Positions 22,671 to 34,300 of a DNA stretch of 64,000 bases are shown one piece after another. The stretch lies in contig CATQJL010000112.1 in NCBI GenBank assembly GCA_958299035.1, forward strand, positions 699,001 to 763,000. Direction: 5' to 3'. The notes beneath the pieces were generated by a model. The model ran no database searches and was not told the DNA's origin. It saw only the letters and a program-made list of their open reading frames with translations. Each line of letters starts with the position of its first letter. Positions within the stretch are counted from its first letter, which is position 1. Made by a program: the position numbers and the translations under genes. The stretch comes from Cylicocyclus nassatus. Taxonomy: Eukaryota > Nematoda > Chromadorea > Rhabditida > Strongylidae.

Positions 22671-23259
22671 CTCAGATAATCGCCGGGGGCAGGCGGTCCG
22701 CAAACTCGCGCTTTTCTGCAGGCGGTCAGCAGAATTTTGGGGCGTGGCCAAACCTTCAGCGGGCGGCACTTCCTTTACGGTCGCATATTCTGCCAGCGGG
22801 CAGCAATACAGCATTTTTTGCAAGCGCTCGGCAAATAATTTCTTTCAGCGAGCGCTGGCCAAACTTTCAGCAAGCGCTCGGACTCTTTTTAGGCATTTTC
22901 GGGCGTACGTCGAGCGCAAGTAAGACTCTGTGTGGCAGAAGTGTCACCGTTGGTTTAATTACTCAAGTTTGAGGTACTTTCCCCCAGCGGAAAGTACCTG
23001 GGGGTTGCGCGGTCCTCCACAAAGGACCGTGCGGCCCCCGAAATTTTTGCATATTCTCGCGGAAAGTCCGCGAGAATGCGGCCACTGCGCCGCAGCTAAT
23101 CCATAAAGAAACCGCGATTGTTCTTCAAGCATTCGTCTTTAATTTCGCCAATTTTCTTCCAAATTTCTGCAGGCGGGCGGCAAAAAATCAACGAACTATT
23201 TTTCCGGTGCGCGCTTGCTCAAAATTCGCATGGCCGCCTGCCCCCGGCGATTATCTGAG
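22671..23259 (+). mobile_element. SL-bearing TIR element, copy T2 (589 bp)
   Basis: Ends CTCAGATAATCGCCGGGGG and CCCCCGGCGATTATCTGAG, with a 2-bp duplication GA at 22669-22670 and 23260-23261. Subterminal regions contain iterated GCAGGCGGTCAGCAG and AGCGAGCGCTGGCCAAAC motifs. The SL RNA-like module is in the second half. It interrupts the Tigger pseudogene. Confidence 0.85.
22952..23080 (+). ncRNA. SL1 spliced-leader RNA-like module in copy T2
   Basis: Positions 22952-22973 match the canonical nematode SL1 exon at 21 of 22 bases (C to T at position 12). GT follows at 22974. GTACTTTC pairs with GAAAGTAC as a stem-loop, and GCGCGGTCC pairs with GGACCGTGC as a second. AATTTTTG at 23042-23049 resembles an Sm-binding site. 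A hairpin ATTCTCGCGGA/TCCGCGAGAAT closes the module at 23053-23077. This is the order of parts in nematode SL RNA: exon, donor, stem-loop, Sm site, 3' hairpin. Expression is not shown. Confidence 0.75.
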
Positions 23260-24199
23260 GAGGCGAGAGGCAAGCAGAGCAGTGCTTGTCAAGGGCATTC
23301 GAGCAAAAGCGCTGCAGCTAGCACAGGGATCTAGCCGGAAGACTCCAAGGCATTGGTGTCTTGGTGCAAACTATTTAACTAGAAAAGAACTTAGTTATTA
23401 GACGAAGAACCAGCGTCGGTCAACCACTGCAGGAAGATTACGAGAAATTTGCAGGGACTTTAGGAGATTCGTGCAAAGGGAATCTCTACACATCTCACCT
23501 CATAATCTTGGAAACGTCACGAAGTCCCAGTGCCCTTTGATATGTTTCATGCAAGGACCGTGGACCAAGTTGAAGCCAAGGCCATACGGATTGATTTAAC
23601 CAGGCATAAAAAATTCAACTTTACTGTTGTTCTCTCCATGACGGCCGCCGGAGAGAAATTGAATCTGATGACCATATTCAAAAAGAAGAGGGTTTCAAAA
23701 GATAGTTTTCACTTGGGACAGATGATAAAGGTTGGATAAATCAGAATCTTCTGAGAATCTGGCTGCTTGAGGTGGGGAACAAGAGACAGCGCTGAATCAA
23801 CGATCCGTCGTAGTCATTGTTGATATTGGATTCTGCAAGGTACCGTTTTGTATTTTATTATTTCTTAAGCTTATTTTGCTCTTTTAAGGTGCCATCTGAC
23901 GGAAAGCGTTCGAGAGCTTTTCAAGGAACATTCAAAAATTATTGCAGGCGGGATGACCAAATACTTACAGCCTTTTGATGTTGGCATTAACAAGCCCTAA
24001 AAAGATAATCTGAGAGCAAGATGGAAACGATGGATGGCCGATCCAGCAAGAGCAAGGTGTACTAAAAGCAGCGTTAGGAAAAGGATGAGCTTCGGCGAGG
24101 GCTGCACTCGGTTAGTTTCACAAAGGCTCTGGATGAAGAATCAATGATCGATGAGATAACGGGAGTTTTGACGCTTTGATTGTTACTGATAATAAATAA

Positions 24200-25370
24200 T
24201 AACGTGATGCTAGTCGTTATTTTATTAGCGTTGTTGCCATGAATGTTTTTAATGATGATGAACCATGAATGGAAACTGAATAAAATTTGAGATTAAAAAA
24301 GGCGACCCAAATTGCGCATCCTTTTGTTTTTCATCTGAGAAAAAAAGCGGACTCAACTGATGGAGCTTTTCTGTAGGCGGACTTATCTGCAAGATTCTTG
24401 CAGGAGCCAGTGGGCATTTTTATCGATTTTCCTTGTCAAAATAGTGGACTTATTTAAAGGCGGACATATCTGATGGGAGGACTTATCTGTGAGATTTTAG
24501 GGTACTACGAAGAGCAAGTTTGACGCACAAAGGGACCAATACGTAGCAACATGCTGTTGCTCGAGCAAATTGGATTATAGGCAGTTACAGATTTGATCAG
24601 ATTTGGATGACAGTACACATCTGCTGAGTAGGGAACGGAAGGAGCAAGAATAAAGTCGTGTTCGTGAAACTGCTCTCAGTCTTAAACCTAGTAACCTGCA
24701 AAATAGCAGAACAATAGTCTCGTTCAATTCACAATTGATGCGCAGAACAAAGCCGATATCATTGCGACGGATGAAAGCTGCCTTCTGAGAGATAAGAATT
24801 TCGAAAAAACGATCATGTGAACTGTAATCATTGATATCGATAAGTGCGGTAATAACTATTGTTAGTAAGCTGATAAGACGTTTATCTCACAACTCTAAGC
24901 AAAGCGACATTTCTTGTCGTTGCCCCGAATATGTGTGCTACCTTACTTATTCCCAGTACAGACCTGAGTCAAAGCTTTTGCTTCATATAATTCGTCAGTC
25001 AATCAAAACTGCCGTTTTTTGTTCTCTTCTTCTGCATAGGGTACCTTGCTGTAAATTTTGTTGTCTATTACATAAAGTATAACCTTGATAATTTTCGTTA
25101 TCACCATTGATGGCTCTCCCTGTTTATTTCTGCCCTAAAAAACTTGCGATTTTTTTTGGCATCGAAGTCGCCTTCAGTGGAATGGTCTCTCGACTTCTCG
25201 ACTTTTTGATGTCCACACATTTACAAATCTCCTCAAAAAACAGTGTATTTTTAGTGTCATAGACTATGGACTAACAAGGTTGTTCCTAAAGCATAATCTA
25301 ATTTATTTTCGAGCTTGAATTTATACAACATCCACAAACCAATTTCATTGATTATCGTTCACTTCTCAGA
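24200..25370. other. Decayed Tigger flank; no gene seen
   Basis: Repeated GGACTTATCTG-type motifs at about 24380-24510 may be the decayed right end of the pogo element. The rest, including ORF 24831-25082, has no recognisable domain. Confidence 0.4.
25360..25369 (+). promoter_or_regulatory. Splice acceptor just before the CDF start codon
   Basis: CACTTCTCAG ends 7 nt before the ATG. No upstream exon was recognised, so this is a candidate SL trans-splice acceptor. A normal cis-spliced 5' UTR exon is the alternative. Confidence 0.5.
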
Positions 25371-25376
25371 ATAACA

Positions 25377-28300
25377 ATGGTTTGGTTGTGTGGAAATAGA
25401 AAAGCCGTTAAGCGATTCTACGAAAACCAGAAGAACCTTGTCGAAGCACTGAAGGAAGACGAGAAAATCCTCAACGCAGCTGTGGATCCAATTATAATAC
25501 AGAAGGAGACAAAAAATAAGGTTGGTTGATTTAATATTTTGGTTGTTCTTTTAGCTCTTATGTTAATTCCTATCTCATCTATCTCATCCATGTACGATTC
25601 ACAAAGAAGTATTTTGCTATCTGCTGTGCGCCTTTCAAACATCTTGAAAAAATTTTTGTCAGCAAAATTTGCACTGTTTTCACGACAGGATTCACTAGTA
25701 TCGTTTGAATTTTAACTTACGCACTGTAAGATCGGAACTATTCGGTATATCAAAGGTCAAGAGACTTGAATACTGACGACTCTGTCTGCCTAGATCTCGT
25801 AAAATTATTATGGAAAAGTTGACCTGCTATGCAACTCCAAGTCTATTTACATTATCTGCTGTCGCGTTTCCAGCCGCAACTACTGGTATACATCTTACTG
25901 CGAAAAGCCACTGTTACTCTTGTAAGCATTGTAACCAGGGCCAAGCAAGAGGTGCGGCACGCGATCGCTGTTACGACCCCCCCTTCCTCTAATAGCTGTC
26001 TAAATAAGACCCCCTCCCTGAACTATATACCTAAGATAGCAGCAGATAATGTAAAGGCCCTGTTGTATTTGGAGGCCCTGTCAACAACGGGCAACTTATC
26101 CATTTAGCATGCCAATTAACCCCTGTAGACAATGTTTGAGTAAATTCTGAAGTTTCAAGATAGTGAGCCACCTAAACGCAATGGTCATTTTCCAACACGA
26201 TTGAATTTGTTTGGAAGGTGAATTAGCTAACCGTTTTTGCACTCAAGACAAAGCACGACTCCTTCTTTGTCCACTCCTCAAATCCCCCTTCAAAAGCTTT
26301 TATATTGTGGAAATATAAGCCAACCAAGATCTCGTTTTTCCTAATCTTTGATGGCTGTGCTTTCATCAGATATTACTCAGAGCTAAGAAGACAAGTCAGG
26401 CTTAAATCATTCCTGTGGAATCTACGAGGTTTAAGCTATCGATTCATATAAATACTGTTCGCTAAAAATGTTTTTTTTTCAATATAGTTAATGGGGTGTG
26501 GCACAACCCCTAAAAAGTTGTGGCGACCACAGCCTTTAAGGGCTTGTGCCACACCCCATTAACTTACCTTCAAGTCATTCAAATCTTTGCGTTTCTAATA
26601 TCGTTGCTACTGCTCAACCTTCTTCTTTGCATATTAGGACAACCATTTGAAATCTTCTCTTGTAGGGAAAGATATAATCGTTTTTCCTTACCTATGAAAA
26701 TGAAAATTACTTGCGAAAATATTGGGTTACGGTAACATGCCTAGTCTGCGCTACTTTGTAAATCGCGATGAAGACGACAAGAATGAGTATATGTGATAGC
26801 CCAACTCTCGTAATTTACATTAAAGTGATTTGAGTCTGATTGGTCTTCTCTAGTCTGAGATATTTGAAAGCGGAAAATGGAACAAATGGCTTTTGGCTTG
26901 CTCGTAATTTCATAGTTTGGATGTTATTCGAAGTAGGATTCATAATGTGAGCAAAAAAGTAGCAGTTCTTTGTATTAAGTGCAGAAAGATGTAACTAACT
27001 CACCTTTGAAACGAAGGTACAGTAAGTTTCGACTCGCTTTAGGCGGAAATTGGATTGGCGGGAGTCCGCCTCGCAACAGCTCGCGCCGTTTCGCAGCTAC
27101 AGTATATCCTATCGTGCTGAGAACCCATGTCTGCGTCTCTTTAATCTCCTTAGTCTCTGCTTGGCAAAATGCCAGCGCTATGCGCTCGCGAAGCTTCCAG
27201 CGATGCGCATGCGCTGCTCCACGTAGAATGTCTCGCCTAATCCGGGATGAAACTTACTGTAACATGTTTAAAAATGACTATCTCACTTGGATGGCCCAAT
27301 ATTCGGAAGCCTCAGAATTCGCTGAAACTTGCACATGGGTTATTTCACATTCTAGGAAAATGATGCTCTTATGATTAAAGTGCACTTATATCAGGCTTAT
27401 GGTACGTATACGATGGTAGGCTAAAACATCGATATGCTGGTACTTTACACCGTGCCTAACTGACATTGTTAACGAAGTTCATGTTATCGCTAACATCAGC
27501 TCACCTCGATAACGACCCTCCCCCTTTCCGACCCTTCAATACGACCCCCCACGTGTGGCGTGCCACACCCCACGCTTGACCCTGCACACGATCGCTAAAT
27601 ACGCCCCACCCCCCTAACTGCTCTCTCAATAAAACCCCCGTACTATTGTAAAGATTTTATCAAGCATAACAAGTAATTAGTGGCTAGTCAGTAATCAGCC
27701 GAACTTCCACTAATCTGAGAAAACGACAGCCTAGTCATGCTTTTCAATAATCAGTATGAATAAAAAGGCATAATCAGGGCTGATTGTACCGCGGTTCATG
27801 GATCGGCAATTTCAAACGAAAACACACCTGCTGACCGCCGCTATTATAATCAAGATCTTCGAGATTAGCTAGAGGGACGTCGTTGAATCGGCTCTTGGGT
27901 GATTCCGTAGCACTCTAAACAGCCGTTAGCTACGAAGCGCATAAGGAAGGAATAAATGTAACTCAAGAGGGGATTAGCAGTAGCTTTTTATCACAATGAC
28001 AATCTTGATCACATCTCTCCTTCCTTCAAGTCTAAGGGCGATCAAAATGCTAGCCTTGCAAAATCAAGAAAAGAAACTGAGCCTAACAACAGCATTTGTA
28101 TCATGTAGTCTGCCCTACAATTGAGAGCCCTTTCTAGGACTAGTCTTTTTTGGCTGTCGTGGCTTCCTACAATGTTGCTTTCGCGATAGACAATGAATTC
28201 GGATTCATCCATTTTGCCCCAAGAGCTCCTGAGAGAATTCTCTGTATCTCTTTCTAAAATGCCTGAAAGCTGGCTATCCTTGCGTGTAAAGAATTTGAAT

Positions 28301-31300
28301 ATTTTTTGAAGACTTTCAGCGCAAATCAGCTATTCCCGCAATTTTAAGATCACAGGCCGGCTAATTTTTTGTAAGACATCCACAGATTTTTCTGGAAGGG
28401 TTTCAATGCGTCCTTTTATTCACAAAAATCTTCTGTTTCTCCCCTCATCTCGAGAAAACTTCTTTGGACCGTTTCTGAATTTTCTTTCCACTGCGCTCAT
28501 AATTGTTCAAACGTTGCATCTCAGGTACCTTGCTTTCCGCGAACGCAAAATATCGTCTCAAATAAAAAAATTGAATCATCTGTAGTTAGCATAAACGTCA
28601 AAGCTAGCGATGTTGCAATTAAAATCTTAGATTTGGGACACTCGACTCAGCTCTTTCGCTGTTTTGGTTAACGTTGCTCTTATGATTGCTAAGACGACCG
28701 CCGTGTTACTATCGGACTCGCTTTCTGTTGTCGCATCTCTCGTGGATAGGTGGGTGTCAAATGTAAATGTTTACTGTATGTGTTTATGTACTACAGCGCA
28801 ATGGATATCACTTCTGGAGTGGTGCTTTGGTACACATGTCATTTAATAGTAAAATCCAGTGCGCATCATTATCCCGTTGGTTTGAACAGGTGACTTTCCA
28901 AGCAGGGCATACTACGGTCATTATGTGAGTGATAATAAGTTGCTTGTAGACAATTTTAGGCTTGAGCCGCTTGCAACATTGATTATTGGTATGATCATGG
29001 TATTTTCCAATGTGTTCGTTCTCCAACAAGCTGCTGTAGACTGCATCAGTGGTAATGTAAGTGCGATTCTAAGTGTGATTCCTGGGGCTAGAAATAACTT
29101 TTGATGTTGAACTCTTAAAACAAAAATCAAAGAATCAGACTATTTAGGTCCATCCCAGAGTTGATATACCAACGCTAGTTATTCTGTGCTCTGGAACAGC
29201 TGTAAAAGCAGGTGAGGCAATCACGTCTGTGCTTCTGTACGAATAGTGCATGACCTAGTGCTGTTTATCATCTGTCGCTCGAGAAAAACAACAGCTAGTC
29301 GTGTGCTGACCATTGATCAGCGTAACGATTGCATCACAAATCTTGTAGCCCTAGCGGGCGCTTACTTGGGAGATGGCTGGTGGCCATATGCAGACCCAAT
29401 CGGAGCATCAGTTGTAAGGTGAGCTCTCAACTACTGAGGGTTATGAACTTATAAGTCTTGTAAAACCTAATTGTCCACTCCGTGTCTTAAACACCAGCGT
29501 AAGCGAACGGTCGCCGCAAAGGACTGTAGGCGTCCAATATTTTTCGAATTTTCCGCCAACTTCCGTGTCGTTTTCAACAATGTAAAGTATTTTTTGACAA
29601 AAACTTCCTTCAAAAGCTTACAAAAATGGAGTTGGCATCCCGGGTTCCACCCCGGTTCGAAGCCATGCATCGTGCTTGACCTTCCATGTAGTAGAACTTA
29701 TCCTTCCTCTAATTCCGACTCGTCTTGGATTTGTTTTCAACCGTCCGTACCATACTCGATGACCAGCAGATCAAAATGAGCTTCACGTTCATCCTTCATG
29801 ACTATGCGAAATGTGCACAAACATATAGATTTTCTGCTTTATATACATAGAGATGGGTGAAATCGGTGCGCACTCATTGTCGCTTGTAACAAGCCTGCAT
29901 ATAGCGTTACGGGATTCAACGTTTCCAATTCTCCCCCCTGGGCAACTAAATTTCAAAGGGCCTGTACCCTCCTCGCACAGCATAGCATCGTTGTCACTGA
30001 GTTACACCGAGGGTCAAGCAAGAGGTGTGGCACACAATCGCTGGTTACGCCCCCCCCTCCCTCTCGTTGCTGTCTCAATAAGACCACCCGAACTATATAT
30101 CTAAGATAGCACTACTTGAAGGCCCAAACATAACGGGCAACATATACATGATTAGCATGTTAATTAACCCCTGTAGTCAATGTTTGAGCGAGTTCTGTAG
30201 TTTCAAGATACTGGGTCACTTAAGTAAAATCGCCATTTTCCAGCATAATCAACTTTGTTTCAAAGGTGAAGTAGCTGCTAGCTGTTTTTGCACTCAAGAC
30301 AAAGCGCTACTCCTTCTTTGGCCACTTCAGAGATCTCGTTTCGAAAGACTTCTCAACTTTGGAATTAGAAGCCAACCAAAATCTTGTTTTTCCTATTTTT
30401 CGCCTTTAATGGCTGTGCTTCCAACAAATATTACTCAGAGCTAAGAAGATGAATCAGGCTCAAATCGCTCCTATTCTACGAGGTCTATCGATTCGTATAG
30501 ATAAAGTTCGCTAAAAATGTTTTTTTTATATATTTAATGGGATGTGGCACTACCCCTAAAAAGCTGTGGCTGCCACAGCTTTTAGGGGTGGTGCCACATT
30601 CTATTAACTTACCTTCAAACAGATCAAACAGCTGCGTTTTTTATATCGTTGTCACTGCTTAAGTTTTTTCTTTGCATAGCAGAAATTTCATATGAAAACG
30701 TTTCTTCAAGAGAAGATATGATCGTTTTTCCTTACCTATGCAAGTGCAAAATACCGATGAAATACTGCGAAAATATTGGGATACGGTAACATGCTGAGTT
30801 TGCCTACTACGTGAATCGCAAGGGAAAGCGACAAGAATGTATATATTCGATAGCCTAAGCCTCGTAATCTACACTAAAGTGATTTGAGCCTGATTGGTCT
30901 TTTCTAGCCTGAGATATTGAAAACGAAAAATGGAACAAACGAGATTTTAACTTGCTCTTAATTCCTTAGTTTGGAGATCATATGAAGTAGGATTCCTAAT
31001 GTGAGCAAAGAAGTAGTAGTAACTTACCTTTGAAACAAAGTAACATGCTTGAAAACGACCATCTCACTGAGGTGGTTCTGTATTTGAAAATCTCAGAATT
31101 CGCTGAAATTTGGACCACAGGAGTTATTTTACTTGCTAATTACAAAACGATGCTCTTATGCTTTATAGATCTTTAATTATGCTTACTGTACGTATATGAT
31201 TATGGGTCAAACATCAATGTGCTAGTATTTTGCATGACGCGCCCATTTGACATTGTTAACGAATATCATGTTATGCGAACAGCGGACACTTAATAACGAC

Positions 31301-34300
31301 CCCCCCTCCTGATTCCTAAATACGACCCCCAAGTGTGGCATGCCACACCCCACACTTGACCTTGGTTGTGATTCCCGAACAAGCAATACAGAAGAGCGAA
31401 TTTGATTTATTTCGGTATTTTTCTCCATTCTTCCATTTTCAGCACACAAATTTTTGTTTCTATTGCGCTGTTTCCAAGGTGGATTTCATGAATAAGATCA
31501 TTAGGTGAAACAAGAACCACTATTTTGAAGGTTTGGGTTTCGCTGTGGTTAGAGCCTTTGTTGTGACAATTTCCGTATACTGGACAGGCTTTTTTAAGCG
31601 TAAATACTTAACGTTCTTGCGTTCTGATCTTGTTCTTGTAGAGTAGAATTATTAGTTTCCCCATGTTCTAGCGTTCTCTCGCCTGTCTTGATCAAAAAAT
31701 GTCGCGAGGCCTTGCTCGGCGATGTTCTGCGCTTTTGAAACAATCTTGTTCAAATTGTTACAATACCTAGTGAGAAGCGCTTTTTGGGAATTCGAGGTTA
31801 TTGGTCCTGCCATAATCAAAAATAATTTTTTTGTTATAGCGCAAATCATAAAGGTACTGAACAGATGATTCAGATTTTCTTTTCTCTCTCAATTGCTTTG
31901 TTTAGATGGCACACTGTGCATATGTAGATATAACCTCGCTTAATCCAACAAAATTTAAAATGTGCAAAAATGTTGATTTTGAAAGGAGTCATAACATTTA
32001 TAATCAGAAGATCTGCGAATCGGACAGAACTTTCGGAACAACTAATATAAGATACTAGATGGCTTACCCGGCTCCGCCCGGCCCTGTCATTATTTTATTC
32101 GTAATCAGCATGCTCGATTACCCCCCTGTACCAACTCCCAGAACCGTAGCTCAAATTTTGGAAAAAAGTCGATAAAATCGATATCGATCGATGACGAAAA
32201 GTAGCCTATGACACCCGCCGGGGCCCGAAGTGTATGTGTGCCAAGTTTGGTCCGGATCGGTTCAGAAATGGAATTTTCTATTCGGAACATGCGTAAAGAC
32301 ATACAGACAGACATACAGACAGACAGACAAACAGACATTCAGCTTTATATACAGGGTGTCCCAAAAAAATGTTAACACTGTTTGATCATTAGTAACTCCC
32401 TTGCTTTCATGTCTTTCGCCAAGCTTGAGGCACCATTGTGTAGAGCGAGGATCAGCTTAGATTTGTAGTATGGAGCGAAACACCGTTTGCTCTTCGTTAC
32501 TGTAGGATTACGGTAAGAACTTCCAGCATGTGGAACCGTTGTGAAATATGCCATCTGACAAAATTTTTTTCAAAAAATCCGAAAAATTGTACACTAGGGT
32601 TTTCGCGCACGCTGATTCCACTACACAACTTTCTACGAGTGTTTTCGGCTTTTTGACGGGGTAACCACATTTTTGACACATGCTGGGAAGTCAGTTATTA
32701 CAGCTTACCTAGGACTTTGAAAAGAAGCATCATAGTAAAGTAAGAATTTCATATTCGGAGTCAGCAGCTTCCATTACCATAGTACAAAAGATTTTGGCTT
32801 GTTTGGCTCTGTTTCGAGGCAGAAAATGACCTTTGACGGCCTAAAATCTTTGTCGAATTTCCTACCGTAATCCTACAGTAACGAAAAGCAAACGGTGTTT
32901 CGCTCCATACTATGAATCTAAGTTGATCCTCGCTCTACACAATGGTGCCTCAAGCTCGGCGAAAGACATGAAAGCACGAGAGTTATTAACGATCAAACAG
33001 TGTTAACATTTTTTGGGACACCCTGTATAAGATATTAGTTTGGCCCGAAAGTTCTGTCACATGATTTCCAGAAATTCGTAACATTTGAATTTACCATTCA
33101 ATTTGCTTGCTTCTATTGTTTGAGAGTGCAAGTCCTTCTCTTCACAGAGGTGCCTTAGCATCTTCCTTTAAGCCCACACTGCATAGATAGAAACGGAAGA
33201 AGAAAGTTACTCAAATTACTCAAATTTTGATTATTTTGTGTAGGGTCTACTGGACAGGCTTTCTTAAGCGTAAATCATACCTGACGTTCTTGCGTTCTGA
33301 TGGAATGTTTTGGGTAGGTTCATGCAATTCCTCTTCTTCTTGTAGAGTAGAACTATTAGTTTCCCCATCTTCTAGAGTTCTCTCGCTTATCTTGATCAAA
33401 AAATGTCGTGAGACCTTGCTCAGCGATGTTCTGCGCTTTTGAAACAACTTTGTTCAAACTGTTATAATACCTAGTGAAAAGCGCTTCTTGGGATTTCAAG
33501 GCTATTGGTCCTGCCATAATCAAAAATAATTTTTTTGTTATAACGCAAAGATGACATCAATTGGATGAGAAATGTCAAACAGCGCAAAAGCAATGACAAA
33601 TGAAAAAATACCAAACAGCGCAAAAAGGTAGTACCGAAAGTTTTATTTAGCGCAGGTACATTAGGGTACAAAAACGTCCCGCATTGTTTTTTGGTGTTTT
33701 TTTTTCTTTCTTTTGCGCAAAAGAAAAAAATATAAAGAAATGCAGAATGCGAAAAACCTCATATGAGCAAGCAACAAAAAGAGAGCGCAAAAAGGAGCGC
33801 TGGAATGAAAATAAGGGCACGACGGTGTCTGCCCTTCCTTATGTATGAGGAGGCAAACTCAACAAACAACTGTTTAACATAGTGTTTTGACAGTGCCGGG
33901 CGAAGTCGGGTATGCCAGCTAGTTTAAAATAAATATTCGAATGTTAATTCCTTCAAAAATCAAAATGTTCGAATAATCAAGTAATCGAATAGATTCAAAA
34001 ATGGTAGTTTTCGAGTAGGCGAATATTGAATATATTCGGGATTGAAAGTTTTCGAGTAATCGAATTTCGAAGATACATTATTTGAATACTTTTCGAGTAC
34101 TCGAATATTTATCCGATTTGATCCAAAGTATAGTTACGCATACGACATCTTTATTTTCAGTGGAGTCATAATAATTACATGGATCATGACAGTCAAAGAG
34201 CAGGTGCCGCTACTGATTGGAAGAACAGCCAGTCCGCAGCTAATTAATCGCATAATCAACGTACGTTGTGCAAAGAGAGAATTGCAAACGAATGAGAGTG

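Larger units (their letters stand above)
22540..24190 (+). pseudogene. Tigger/pogo-type transposase pseudogene
   Basis: Upstream of the inserted repeat is NVVEIDEAVYS, then an in-frame TGA where the family has Trp (about 22647). After the insert, AKALQLAQ and a CENP-B-like HTH half follow (RHWCLG, RRTSVGQPL-type). The DDE domain comes next, with ARTVDQVEAKAIR, FNFTVVLSMTAAGEKL and IFKKKR. It ends with GGMTKYLQPFDVGINKP and WKRWMADPARAR. Several frame changes are needed, and the segment holding the first catalytic Asp is disrupted near 23515. Such proteins cut and paste their own element at TA. This copy cannot be functional. Confidence 0.75.
25937..27583. mobile_element. Unclassified TIR element in CDF intron 1, ~1.65 kb
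   Basis: The left end AGGGCCAAGCAAGAGGTGCGGCA and right end (reverse complement) AGGGTCAAGCGTGGGGTGTGGCA are inverted. The interior matches the element at 30010-31363 almost throughout, in the same orientation, apart from a 240-bp insertion. A central hairpin lies at 26487-26563. No transposase ORF is seen. Confidence 0.7.

Noticed and set aside
22459..22972. ORFs of 102-154 codons across the SL-bearing element
   Set aside because: They are GC-rich element shadows. Similar ORFs appear in every copy in different frames and orientations.
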